Assembly (NCBI RefSeq): GCF_032884065.1
Contig: NC_088866.1
Coordinates: 50,166,068-50,230,067 of the forward strand
Direction of reading: 5' to 3'
Source: Artemia franciscana
Lineage: Eukaryota > Arthropoda > Branchiopoda > Anostraca > Artemiidae
DNA: 64,000 nt
Shown: positions 48,290 to 60,220 of the stretch, piece by piece
How positions within the stretch are numbered: position 1 is the first letter of the stretch
How the letters are laid out: each line of letters begins with the position of its first letter
Notes under the pieces: generated by a model
Database searches by the model: none
The model's input: the letters and a program-made list of their open reading frames with translations, nothing else
What the model was told of the DNA's origin: nothing
Program-made: the position numbers and the translations under genes

Positions 48290-49330
48290 TAATACGAATC
48301 CAGTTTGAAAAGTTTGCTCCTCCAACACTAATTTTCAGAGAGTAAAACTGTCGTCCCAAGATCCCAACTAACTTCAAAATCTAACTCAGGGATCCTATTC
48401 CAACTCAGTGTGTTCTTTTTATGTCTCCTGCATCCGAGGAGATATTTATTCTCATTCCTAAATATTTGGACGAAATTTGAATCCTTTTTATCCTTTTGAA
48501 TCCTAATTCTGAAATAATATGAACCCAGTTTGAAAAGTTTGCTCTTCCAACACTAATTTGCAGAGAGTAATAAAACTGTCGTCTCAAGATCCCAACTAAC
48601 TTCAAAATCTAACTCAGGGATCCTATTCCAACTCAGTGTGTTCTTTTTATGTCTCCTGCATCCGAGGAGATATTTATTCTCATTCCTAAATATTTGGACG
48701 AAATTTGAATCCTTTTTATCCTTTTGAATCCTAATTCTGAAATAATATGAACCCAGTTTGAAAAGTTTGCTCTTCCAACACTAATTTGCAGAGAGTAAAA
48801 CTGTCGTCCCAAGATCCCAACTAACTTCAAAATCTAACTCAGGGATCCTATTTCAATTCAGTGTGTTCTTTTTATGTCTCCTGCATCTGAGGAGATATTT
48901 ATTCTCATTGCTAAATATTTTTTTCTGAAATATTTGGACGAAATTTGAATCCTTTTTATTCTTCCAGCCCTCCTTGAAAGTGTCAAATCGATCCTCCTAG
49001 ACGTTCCCGAGATACTCCGGGAGTTGTTGGATTGTTTTTCATACACGTGGTCATGAGGAAGGCGTTTTTTTCTTTTTTTTAAACATATTAGTTTTAGCTG
49101 CAAGGGATTTTCAGGTATCAGGTATTTTTTCAGATACTTCAGATATGTTTTTTTTCATAAGCTGGATTCTCATAGTTGTCCTTGATTTTATGGTCACACT
49201 TGTGCTACAAAAGCGAAAAACTGCAAATAGAATAACAACCATTCTAACCTTCTTTTATTCTAAACTTCAAAATATAGCCCAGAAATCATACATTTGAAGT
49301 CAATATTTGATATAATTTAATGGATTCTTT
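48290..49330 (-). repeat. Tandem duplication, 225-228 bp units, nearly identical
   Basis: The unit containing TGTGTTCTTTTTATGTCTCC, GAGGAGATATTTATTCTCAT, TTGAATCCTTTTTATCCTTT and AACTGTCGTC begins near 48409, 48637 and 48861. The first two full units differ by only a few bases, a third is partial, and a diverged unit follows to about 49330. The three similar minus-strand frames (48405, 48633, 48858) are artefacts of the duplication. Confidence 0.88.
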
Positions 49331-50520
49331 TTATGTCTCCTGCCTATCGATTGGTTTATGTGGTCATACCTGAATGTGGTATTCTACCCAGATCAACTCA
49401 ACGAAGAACTATGCATAAAAACAGAGGGTGATATACCGAAAGCCAACAATAATTAAGATAAGACGTGTAACCAAATTAGGAGCTTCAACACAGAGCAATT
49501 TCATCAAGGGATACTAAAAAAAAAGACATATTGGCTTCTTAAAATGGATTTCAATATACATTTAAAACTAGATATTGAAAGTACCAAAGACAAATAAAAG
49601 TCTGATAATTTGAATTGGTTGAGTGGAAACTAACACACCTGTATACATCTTAAAAAAATAGAAAGAAAAAAAATGAGAAACATTTACGTCGAAATAGACG
49701 AGGAAAGTCACATCCAGTGAAAAAAAAAGAAATACCAATACAAATATTTCAGTCAAGGCCACTTAACCAACTTTTCTCTGGATTTTTTTCCGGTCCTGAA
49801 TCTGTGATGATGTGATGAAATCCTGATGATGGTTGAGCAGACTGAACCATCGACAAAATATTGTTCTCACTTCTTACACTGGCTATGGTTTACTTTTTTT
49901 TTCTTTAGGCTTTCTAGTTTTATCATACTTAGCCAATTTAATCTCAGAAATAATTTAGGAAAAATTGAGAATCAAAATTTTAAAGGAAAATAAAACTCCA
50001 TATGTAGTTGCACAGTTTCTAGTAGAAGCGCAAGCCGAAGCTAAAAAGAGACCTGATTGAAAATTTTCCAAAAAAAGGTAGAAACCCATGAGACCATACA
50101 GCTTAAGAAGGCTGGGCTTTCCTTTGAAGGCGTTTTTATCTTTAGGAATCAACATATTGTTAGTGTTTCAATTTTTCTGAACAATAAGGGGTTTTCAATT
50201 TTAACTAATCAATTTTGATGATTTATTTTTGCAACCTAGAAAAGAATGAAAAACGATCCAACAATGTTTTTAGGGGTGTCAGGGTATTTTTTGAAGTTCA
50301 CTCAAATTTATTTTCAAAATAGCATTTTACTATAAAGGTGAATTTAGATAATAATTACCACTCCTGAATAAACTAGAAATGGCAATCGTTCCTCAATTAA
50401 ACTCTTTTTTAAACGCATTTTTTCAATTTTATGTGCATTAATTCATCATTTACTTGGTTGTAGCTATGGCTGCACAAAAAAAAAAAAATGAAAAAAAAAA
50501 AAAATCGAACAAATACATAT

Positions 50521-51385
50521 ACAGGGTGACCCAAAAAGACGCGTACCCATATTTTGTTCGATATAAAAAACATTTTGTATCGAATGCCTTTTCTGTTGCA
50601 GGACGTGAAAGGTGAACCTATGGGTGATCATTTGCAGCTACAGTTGCCCCAAGAATATCTTAGACAAATCAGCAAAAGATATTCTCCCTGCAGACCTATT
50701 TTGCGACAAAATCATACCAGAGTGTAGAGATTCAGTTTCGACAACATTTCCATTGTCGTAAGTTTCCACCAAAATCAACGATTGCTAGTTGGGTTACGAT
50801 GTTCAGAGAGTATGGGACTATAGTGGACTTGCGTTCTAAAGCCACTGGGAAAACTTCAGGAAAGGACAGAAAAAAAATATTGCTGCAGTGACGGATTCAG
50901 AAGGACGCAGCCCTACGACATCAGAGCGTAGACGCAGTCAAAAACTCGGAATGACATGGGATTCACTGCGACGTGTTCATACGTTTAATTGAACACGTTT
51001 AGTTGCGTTTAGTTGAACAATGAGGGACAGTGTAGTCCCTCACTGCAGCAATGTTTTCTTCTGTTCTTGCACTTTTTGCCCGTCTGAATAAGTTACCTTT
51101 ATGGGATTAGAACATAAGTCCATTACAGTCCCATGATCTCCAAACTTCGCATCCCAACTAACAATCGTTGATTTTCGTGGAAAGTTGCGATAGCAGAAAC
51201 GTTTTCAAAACTGAATCTGTATACTCTAGCATGATTTTGTCGCAAATAGGTCTCCAGGGAGAACATCTTCTACTAGCTTCTCCAAGACATTTTTGGGGCT
51301 GCTATAGCTTCAAACAATCATTCATAGGTTCGCCTTTCATGTCATGCAACAGAAAAGACATTCGTTAAAAAAATTGATTTTTTAT
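50521..51385. mobile_element. Head-to-head pair of DUF4817-type (mariner-like) transposon fragments
   Basis: The plus copy starts with a likely terminal repeat, CAGGGTGACCCAAAAAGACG at 50522. From about 50697 it encodes YFATKSYQSVEIQFRQHF, PPKSTIASWVTMFREYGTIV and a stop near 50890. This is the helix-turn-helix wording found at the N-terminus of DUF4817-bearing mariner-like transposases. From about 51020 to 51385 the same sequence runs on the minus strand, including the reverse complement of the same codons with a one-base deletion. Only the N-terminal part is present in either arm, so this is a dead, inverted relic. Confidence 0.75.
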
Positions 51386-51546
51386 ATCTTCAAACGAGAA
51401 ATAATTATAATATAAATAATTTTATTCTTGCTGCTAGACATCAGGCATTTGTTGATGCGGAGCATTTAGGCCCGTTTCTGACTTTGCCTATTTCTACAAA
51501 ATTTACACACTCCCCCGAAATAAATCATGATCAAGCGTTTACTCAC

Positions 51547-51786
51547 CCTGACGAAATTAGCATTTATATATTCAGATGTTTCGTCTCCTGCTATTTGCTT
51601 AAGTAAGACCCTTGTGTCTGGTATAGGAATGACATTAGAAAACCTATTTTTTGATTCTACTCCTTTAGGAAGATCTTCCAAGGTTGTGGAAGGTGCAGGA
51701 ATTTCTTTAAATTCACCCTCTAGTGATACTGAGTTCTCTGCTGCTTCAGCAATTTTTCCAATGTTTAAAGGCTTAGTTGGTGCATT
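51547..51786 (-). CDS. PTP exon 1 of those traced: N-terminal edge of the phosphatase domain
   Basis: This exon encodes 80 residues starting NAPTKPLNIGKIAEAAENSV and ending with the phosphotyrosine-recognition region: KNRFSNVIPIPDTRVLLKQI and ETSEYINANFVR. KNRF corresponds to the KNRY loop of classical PTPs, with Phe for Tyr, and YINANFVR to the conserved YINANY motif. The acceptor is TTTATTTTAG|AAT and the donor AGG|GTGAGT, both phase 0. The in-frame sequence upstream of the domain (KIAEAAENSVSLEGEFKEIP) looks like the usual linker before a PTP domain, so more exons must lie upstream, probably beyond the window or unrecognised. Confidence 0.93.
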
Positions 51787-53863
51787 CTAAAATAAAAAAT
51801 TAAACATATTAACACATAAATAAATACATAAACGTAGTAATAAATCAGTAAGTCTCGTCAAAGGGGTCTAAAAATACTATTATAAAGAGAAAAAAAAATG
51901 AAGTAGGATTAGTACAGTCAAAAACTCTAAAGTGGTATACGTGATTGGACTTGATTTGGCCGTCTTGGAAGCTCAACTAAAATATTTTGTTCAAAAAACA
52001 TCCAAAAACTATTCAAACTAAGAAAAGGCCAAATGCTGTTTCCTATGTGCTGTACCAAACAAGGATAAGATCTTCGTTAAAGCTCATCTATTTTGGATGA
52101 ATCAAACGACTGTCCATAATCGATAAACCCGAGGAGAGCCTGGTGACTAGGGCTGTACACAGGATTTTTTCGTGTTTGGGGAAAGGGGGAGGGTGTTTAC
52201 ATAAAACTCAGAAAAACGCGTAAAAATTTTGTATATGCATTTTGTTACGATTTTTTATAAGTCTGACAAATAGGGGCGTGATTTGCTATTGGGTAGGGGG
52301 AACCTGCCCCCTCCACACGTCATTTTGCCCTCCAGACCTCGGTTTTCCCCCCAGATAAAATTGAGTTTCTGCAAATAACGGTGACAAAACCAAGATTAGC
52401 CTGCATAACTCAAGCATCTAGGGGATCATGTCATTATTCTGTAGTACATATTTGCCCATGTTGTGCTATATGGCTCATTTTTCGTTTTTCACTGTAGTTT
52501 TTACTTGGTTTGGGAAAATTGGCTTTAACTTAGGGGCAATTTCGAAGAAATTACGCCACAGATGACAAGTGGGGAGAGGTGGGTTTAAACCCCTAACCTT
52601 CTGAATACGGCTTTGCTGGTAACTGGGTCACTCCCCTATTTTATTAACTCAAGAGTAAAAATCTGGTTGACGTATCCTCTCCCCCGCCTAAAACCAAACT
52701 GTAATTCTCTTAAAACCTTATTTGGAGCATCTCTGCTGTTTTGCAGGGAAAGGGACATCTAAAAAGGGCAAGTCATCCTCCAATCAGTCTTCAACATCCT
52801 CCTCAACATATTCTGAGAGATTCAACTTAATACTCTCAGCTGATCCTTAGATATTGCTGATACGCCCTAGTGACAACCAGCATACACATAGTGTGTTTTG
52901 ATCAGGTTCAGACTTCTTTTCCAAAGCTATGAGGGGCTATGCCATCGCCATAAACATAGTTATCTGACATAAATATAGTTATCTGACCATTAGATTCTTT
53001 TGACCCGGTGGCTCTTTCAAAATTTTGATCAAATATTTTTAGAGGGGGGTAAGCTAAAAATGGTATGGGAGAGGTGCTGGAAGCCTTCCAACCTCTTTTC
53101 AACATCCCCTGAAAATGTCCTGAAATTTTCAACTATATGCCCTTAGCCTTTCTTAAGATATTTTGGATCCGCCTTTTAGATAAACTGGATACACATACTG
53201 TCTTTTGATTCGGTTTAACATACCACTCCTTTTTCACTATTTCTTTTTGACTACCAGCAAGCACATAGCGTGTTTTGATTCTGTTTAGCATCCCTCTCAA
53301 CATTTTTTAAAATTTCAACGTAACATCATAAGCCTTTTGGAGATCAATGGCCAAACATGCCGTTCCAATAGAAAACCTTTAATATTAATAGTGGGCAACC
53401 TGCATAAATTACAGTCCTTGTCCAGGGAGCATGGCTGTTAGACCTTTGGACTATTCTGAGCAAAATGGCGTTCTCAAAGTTTTAATCAGAAGCATTTTTG
53501 GGGAAAAGGGCGTGGTAGGGGAGCTGATTGCCGCCAATAGATTTTGACTCTTAAATACAGATCTAGGACTTTCATTCCCGATCGAATGAGCTCTCTCAGA
53601 AGTTTATACGACCACTCCTTCCACATGAAATGACCGTGGGGAAAATAATAATAATAAGGAAATAATAATACACCAAAACCTTAAAGCTCTTTACTATACG
53701 AAGCGTTAGAGCATTGCTACTTTTCAACGGAGATAACAGATCCCATTCCTAAATCATCTTCAAATTGCAATTTTTCTCACCGACAGTTTTGGAACCATGT
53801 TTTTAAATTTCTGGCTACTACACTGTAGTAACTACAGGCAGTGGTTTACTCCTTACTAGACGT
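51787..53863. other. Upstream part of the PTP locus, no exon found
   Basis: No further phosphatase exon is recognisable. 52150-52330 looks like a decayed short MITE of the 38.8-kb family (TTATAAGTCTGACAAATAGG core, G-rich left and C-rich right). 53400-53640 has the noncoding repeat wording seen at 4.4-5.3 and 17.6-19.2 kb. The minus frame at 52908-53132 lacks any domain and contains duplicated ATAGTTATCTGAC. Confidence 0.45.
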
Positions 53864-54156
53864 AAATGTATCGGTGTTCAGCTTCATTTGCAAGTACACC
53901 AGTGTTCAGTGCTATATGTAAATTTACCAGTGTTCAGTTCTATACGTACATGTACAAGTGCTCAGTTCTATGCGTAAATATACAGTATGCAGTTCTATAA
54001 GTAATTGTACCAGTGTCAAGTTTTATATATAAATTCCCCAGTTTCCAAGTCATCGTTCAGTTTAATATGTAAATGTGTCAGTGTTCAGTTTTACATGTAA
54101 GTGTACTATTGTTCAGTTCTATGCGTACATGTACTAGTTCTCAGTTCTATATGTTA
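53864..54156 (+). repeat. Minisatellite, about nine units of about 31 bp
   Basis: Units follow the pattern 'ACCAGTGTTCAGTTCTATACGTAAATGT' with variations. They start near 53895, 53927, 53958 and onward to a last unit ending TTCTATATG at about 54156. Confidence 0.85.
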
Positions 54157-55056
54157 AGGCTGTTGATAAAGATGTTAAAATCCCCAGGCTCTCGAAAAAA
54201 ACAACTTTTTTTTTATTAAGAAATTGTTGACAATGTTGTTTTCAGTGCGACCAATTTCTCGACTGAGACGCAGTGCCCAACCCTTCAAGTTAGTAACGTT
54301 TTAGGACATAGGCCTAATCTCGATTTTTAAGAAGCTTCTTGAATTTACTATCATCACGAATGACAACAAACGTAAATGAGCCAGCCAATTTTCAATTTAA
54401 TGACAATTATTCAGTTCCTGGTGTTGGCCCAGGTGTTGTTGTTGGCTGTTGGTTGGCAGTTGGCTCTCTGAAACAACATTGCGTGGTTGCATCGTAACTA
54501 CAGAGCGACTTGGAATTAAATCCCTCTTCGAAGGCGGATAGTGCTGTAGTAACTATTTATTAACGACGCATTATCTTGTTTAACGCTCACATGGCGGTTT
54601 TCCCTCACTTGTCCTTTTTTTCCTTTTTTATTAAAACACGTTTGTGAATTTTCGGGTATTGTGGGATAGAGTTTGCTCTTTACTAAGTTGCGACTAATGC
54701 GGTATATTTAATAATTGGCTATTCCTTTTGGTTAACTAAATATAATATAATTATTTTATTATTTATTAGGTTGCAGCGAGAAAGAGAGCTAAACGTAAGA
54801 AAAATCGAGCCGCAACTTTTTTGTTTGCGAAGACGACAATGAGATGTCGCAACGCCTCACGCTGACTAGGCAACGTAAATCTATTTTAGGTTAGTCCTTG
54901 CATAACACAAACAATAAGCTTGGTGAAATAAAAGCAAAATCATATTGTTTATATCGACTTCGTCTGTTAAATCTTGGCTAATTCCCTTGGAAAATCTACC
55001 CAGAACAATTCCCCCTGAAAAATTGCCCCCGTAAAGAATTTCCTCTGGAAAAGTTC
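54157..55056. other. No gene recognised
   Basis: A GC-higher segment at 54480-54560 and a basic reading frame from 54770 (ARKRAKRKKNRAA, preceded by a TTATTAG acceptor-like site) are noted, but there is not enough to call an exon. Confidence 0.35.
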
Positions 55057-56018
55057 AATTTTAGAAAAGGGTAGATTTTCTGCCGGAAGAGGTAAAAAAA
55101 AGGTAAAAAATACGGCATTAGACTTTACAGTCCGTACCGGCAGTGCTGATCTCCGTTTCTTGGCCCTTCAGTCAGGAAGTGCAATGGGGGGTTGGGGGCC
55201 AGCCATCCTGTGCTTTCGCTCCAGGTACCCATTTAGAACTGGTTCGAATCAGGCTAAGCTTACTGAGTCACGCCACTGACCCCCGTCTCAAACCGAAGAA
55301 TTGGGTACACCCGGATTCAAACCCGCGTCCTCTTAGACAAGGGATCCCGAATCCAGCGCACCAACCCATTCTGCCGGACGAGGGATTTTAATGGTGAATT
55401 GTCTGGGAGAGCTTTTTACAGCGAATATTTTCAGGAGGGCGGCATTTTCAACTGAGTGTTACAATTTTTTCAATTTTACACACTCCCCTCCCCCCCCTGG
55501 AATGAAATTCCTGAGAATATCTAATTTTAGAAAAGGGTAGATTTTCTGCCGGACGAGGTTAAAAAAAGGTATAGGATACGGAATTAGACTTTACAATCCC
55601 TACCGGCGGTGCTGATCTCCATTCCTTGGCCCTTCAGCCAGGAAGTGCAATGGGGGGTTTGGAGCCCGCCATCCTGTGCTTTCGCACACCCTTCCTGTTT
55701 ACCTTCCCCAGATTTCTCCGGGTACCCATTTAGAGCTGGGTCGACTCTGGCTAAGTTTACAAAGTCACGCCACTGACCCCCGTCCCAAACTGAAGAATTG
55801 GGTACACCGAGATTCGAACCCGCGTCCTCTCAGACAAGGGATCCCGAATCCAGCGCACCAACCCATTCTGCCGGACGAGGGATTTTAATGGTGAATTGTA
55901 TGGGAGAGCTTTTTACAGCGGACATTTTCAAGAGGGGGCATTTTCAACTGAGTGTTACGATTTTTTCAATTTTACACACTCCCCTCCCCCCCTGGAATGA
56001 AATTCCTGAGAATATCCA
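55057..56018 (-). repeat. 466-bp tandem duplication carrying the tRNA-derived SINE
   Basis: Copy 1 (about 55057-55522) and copy 2 (about 55523-56018) both begin AATTTTAGAAAAGGGTAGAT. Both then contain TTGGCCCTTCAG, GAAGTGCAATGGGGGGTT, the SINE tail and head in reverse complement (CAGCGCACCAACCCATTCTG) and an AT-rich end up to CTGGAATGAAATTCCTGAGA. Copy 2 has about 30 bp more inside (ACACCCTTCCTGTTTACCTT), so copy 1 probably lost it. The paired plus-strand frames (55143 and 55676) are antisense readings of the SINE. Confidence 0.88.
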
Positions 56019-56679
56019 AGGTTTGAAATAAGGCTGCTTTTGAGGAGACAAATATGAGAAATATCTTATTTTGGCCCAAATAATAAATTAGTAGCCATTG
56101 TTCCGTCAAAATAAATATTCCCTGTATTTAAAAAATAGAACCTGCGAACTACCTTAAGAGATTTAATTTAATTTGAGCAAAAATTATGAAAACAAATCGT
56201 TTACGTGGTATATTAAAATGTGTATGACTTAAAAAAAGGATCTATTGTCTTCCATAATTTCACTGGCTATTTCCAAGTAGAGATAAAAGATATTTTGCTC
56301 TTTTTTAAACCGTACTACGCAAATTCTTTTAGTATTACTAATTTTTTTGTAAATCAGCCAAATTTTTCATTAATGTACATATCTTTGTGTATAGTTAATT
56401 GTATTCTCTGTGGTTATGAACTCTGTAGTTTACAAATACCGCTGAAATGCGGTAAACCGAAACAACAATGAAGTCTAAAGGCACTGGAGGGTAATTACTG
56501 TTAATAACTTATACCTATAAACTTTCTTATGATCTTTCCAATTTGAAATCAGATCAAAAGCTTCAGCATTAACTGATCTTGTTCAGACAGACATGTGAAA
56601 GCTTTGGCACTTATGTGGAAAATATAATTCAATGTTGTCTTTAGGACTTCATCTAAAACTTTATAAAATTATACATATG
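56019..56679. other. No gene recognised
   Basis: AT-rich spacer with one 83-codon hydrophobic frame (56220-56471) that has no motif and no splice support. Confidence 0.35.
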
Positions 56680-56975
56680 CTACTACTGCTACAAAAAAAA
56701 AAAAAAATACTGCAGCATTAGCCCACCTGGGGGCAACCCGACTACGCTCACCCAGCCTCCATCCCAATCTATTCAAAGCCTTCTTCTTTAAACGGTCCAA
56801 GAAAGTTTCAATTTCCCTTAAATTCCTCACAATCTCCTCCCACTCCATTAGAGGACAAGCTGATGTTCAATTGGCTCTAGAAGGTTGGCTGACAAGGACG
56901 ATCTTTAGCAGTCTTTCATCCTACATCCGCAAAACATGTCCTAGTCATTTCAAACTTCCATTCATTATAGCCCCA
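56680..56975 (-). mobile_element. RTE-like LINE 3' end, minus strand
   Basis: CTACTACTGCTAC and an A-run, then CTGCAGCATTAGCCCACCTG and the reverse complement of the terminal domain up to AAAACATGTCCTAGTCATTT. Strongly decayed, no open frame left. Confidence 0.75.
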
Positions 56976-58409
56976 GAAAGTGGGATTGTAGCACAATTTT
57001 TCATACAACTAAATCTTTGAATTACGGCTAGTCAGATGGTAACATTATGTATATATAGTTTAAAAATAAGGAACTTTATGGGTCACTTAAATCATGAAAA
57101 GCCCGCTTTTAAAGCCTTTAGTCAATTCCAATTCTCACTTGGCTCGCCTATATTGGCAGCTCAGCTCTTGGACCCTTTTGAACGGGCCCTTTTGAATCCC
57201 CATTGGAGATTTAAGTAGTCAGCTCTCACAATTGGGCCGTTACCTTCCTCTATCAAGGCCTGGGTTCTTGGCCTTCGGTTCGAACCTATGGTTAATTCAT
57301 ACATCCACAAAAACGGGACAGTTTTCTTTAGTTATCTTTACTTTTATGGTATTATATGGCTCATTTTTCAGTGTTAATTTCACTTGATTTGGGAAAATTT
57401 GCTCCAACTTTCCCCCACCTTAGAATATTGATGAAGCTACACCACTGAAAACAATACTTGAGAAAACAAGTTAAAGCGACTGATAGAAGTCGTTTTACTT
57501 GAAGGATGTGATGTAAATCTAACGTTTCTAATAACGTCTCATAACGCTTTTGAATTACCGTCACTTAGCTGTTAAATTTGTGGTAAACAAAACGTTCTGT
57601 GGTGGTAAAATACTGATAAAAATCAAAGTAGTGAAAACACCCTTGATAAGTTTTAGCTTTCCTGTTTCGTTAATGGATCAAAAATATTTTCACAGGAAAA
57701 CTTGTTATAATTTCGTTTTTTTTTATGGGAAAGTAGCAAATCTTTGTTGCTAACAAATAAGAAGTTTTCCTTTAAAAATAACAGGTTTTCCTTTACTTTC
57801 ATTAATTACCAACTATCACCCGTATTTTGAAGGCAAGCTTTTCGCAATTGGAATACAAGATAGACAGCTAAATAATGACACCAACGTAAAAAAACAAAGA
57901 AATTGTAGAATGGGATTTGTGAGAGTAAGAACTACAATGGGAAGGGTGTGAACCGGGGTTCACACAGAGCATTGTCTCTTGAATCGCGTTCTCCCGCTAG
58001 ACAGAGTATTTTGTCTAGAAACAAGATAAGGAACCAAAGAGACTACAATCCTTGGTAATATTAGGCTAGAAACCCATGGAATCCCCAAATGAAAAGATCT
58101 GCCCCTATAAGATATCAAAAGTCCTCATTTTAGAGGAGGCTCCTTAAACTGGAATGAAAATAATGTCCTAGACGAAGGAAGAATGAGTGCCATAAGAGAA
58201 TGGGTACTCAAGAGCACCTGGGATTTGGCTCGTTATTGATCCAAACCAAGAGTGCCCTCGAGTATCCCTTACCCACTTAAAATAACTTCCCCGGATGTAA
58301 TTTGCAAAAGATAACAACAAATAGTTAGCCGACAACTTTTCAAGTGAAACGCGGTAGGCAACTAGGCGAATAACAACACTAATTATGTCTACTTCAATAT
58401 AAATATAGG
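56976..58409. other. No gene recognised
   Basis: About 1.4 kb without an identifiable gene. Frames at 57361 and 57550 are short and unsupported. Confidence 0.35.
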
Positions 58410-58915
58410 TTATTTGGAAGACTTGGAAAATAAGTCGGCAAACCAAGATTAGAATATTGGAAGGTACAGTGATGACAGTGGTCAAATATGGCTCTGAAGC
58501 ATGGGTGCTCCGAAAAGCTGATGAAAATTTACTAGATATTTAACAGCTAAATTACCTACGGATTGTTCTGGGTACCCGGCTGACAGACCGTATTTTAAAC
58601 AGTAGTTGTACGAAAAACGTGGTTCAATCCAGCTTTCCGGGGTATAATTAAAGAAATGTTGAGATGGCTAGGCCACGTTCTGCAGATGAAGGATGACAGA
58701 TTGCCGAAAATTATCCTTTTCGGCCAACTTTCTAAGGCTGAACGGAAAGCAGGTCGTCGTCGTCAGGGGTGTCATAAATAAAGATTTACAGGACATGGGG
58801 ACTTCATGGGATGGTGCAGAGAGGGAGGATTTGAATTTATTGGGTTGGAGGAGCGTGTGTAGCTGTGTTGGCCTCAAGCGGCTTGGGGCTGCAGTGAGTT
58901 ATTAGTAGTAGTGTT
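58410..58915 (+). mobile_element. RTE-like LINE 3' end with TAG tail
   Basis: Starts in the RT C-terminal part (nucleotide wording for KIRILEGTVMTVVKYGSEAW), continues through the terminal domain with several frameshifts and a deletion near 58765, and ends GGGGCTGCAGTGAGTTATTAGTAGTAG. Confidence 0.82.
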
Positions 58916-60098
58916 CAGAAACCCCCGAGTGTATAACACATTTCACAATTACTGTCCCCTTTTGCTATCTGCCCATAGTCTCACTTTTTTTTTTCATTTT
59001 TCATTTACGATCAAACCTCACTGACCTCACATGTCATTTACGTCTCGTGAAACGCTAAGGGCTTGTCAGGTAAGTAATCTTGAATTATTCAAACATACTA
59101 CAAGAGTATAGGCTAATTAATTTTTCGGCATTCAAAAATGTGTATAACTCATCAAATAACCTGCCCCATGGTAATCTTTAGTAAAAGCAAAAGATTAACC
59201 GGATGTGTGGATAGACAAGAGCTTTGAAAATTGCTAGAGTTGGCTTGAGTATATAAAAATAAATCCTAGTAAATCCTTATTGGTTTTTTAACTCATTCAG
59301 TAATCAGGCTCAACAATAATTGTAATGTAACTTAGAGGTCGATCACTTGCTGTAGCCAAAGGCAGCAATTTGATATTGGATAACTTGAATATTTAAATAT
59401 TCCACGAAGCTTAGCGGGAGTGAAGGAATTTCGAGTTTATATGTTATCAATGCAATGGACTAGACGAAATGCTGTGATGACCAAGGGCAATTTCAGTTTT
59501 TAAGACTAGACTTCGTGACTTATCTAAATTTCAGCAATATGATCTCATTCCTAGTTCAATTGAAAATCGGTATATACAGAGTATTTTCAAAAACAAAATG
59601 CATCAGGAGTTAAATCAGCTTAGGCAATTTAATTTAACTATGACGATTCGTCATTGATACAATTATTTGCTTTAACACAAGATTAAGAAAAAAAAACATG
59701 TTTACTCAAATGTTTTGGGGAAAAATCAAGAACCATTTTTTACAGAGTATATTTTCAACTCTCTCATATGCTTGGGACTTCAGGCATAATTCTTCCATAG
59801 TAATTCAAACATGTAAGTTTATCAGGATTTTTTTTTCAAAATGGCCCAATGATCTATTTTGTATGTCCCACTATTGTCTTAACAATATCAAATCGTAGAG
59901 TTTCTTCTTGAAACTGATAATAATGTGATAGTATAAAAGGGGACCCTGTAGGATAAACTGTTAATTATGGGTGCAGGGGTCGGAGCGAACATACGTCCAA
60001 ACTACCAAAATGTATGCTGATGAATTACACCCATTTATGGTAAGTGGTAATCACAGGGTCTACCAATCATATATAGGGGAAAGGCTTTACCCTAGGAG
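58916..60098. other. No gene recognised
   Basis: AT-rich sequence between the LINE end and the possible hAT end, with only short unsupported frames. Confidence 0.35.
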
Positions 60099-60110
60099 CA
60101 GGGTTGCCAC
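60099..60110. repeat. Candidate hAT terminal inverted repeat
   Basis: CAGGGTTGCCAC is of the CAGNGTTGCCA type found at the ends of many hAT elements. It lies 1.7 kb past the end of the hAT-like frame. The 8 bases before it are CCTAGGAG, the expected size of a hAT target duplication. The other end would lie beyond 64000, so the call cannot be completed here. Confidence 0.4.
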
Positions 60111-60189
60111 TCCAACAAAATAAATGGTACTAATCAGAACCACCAAAAAGTACTACTTTAGAAAAAAAGTACTACTTTCCAAAAACTTT

Positions 60190-60220
60190 TGCGCGTGTTG
60201 CGCTTCGCGCAACACGCGCA
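60190..60220. repeat. 14-bp GC-rich hairpin with 3-nt loop
   Basis: TGCGCGTGTTGCGC at 60190-60203 and GCGCAACACGCGCA at 60207-60220 pair perfectly around TTC. It stands out in AT-rich surroundings and is 80 bases inside the candidate element end. Confidence 0.9.

Noticed and set aside
48405-49103. Three similar minus-strand frames
   Set aside because: They are created by the 228-bp tandem duplication, have no domain, and end at arbitrary stops.
55143-55888. Paired plus-strand frames of 82 and 70 codons with similar proteins
   Set aside because: They are antisense readings of the duplicated SINE.
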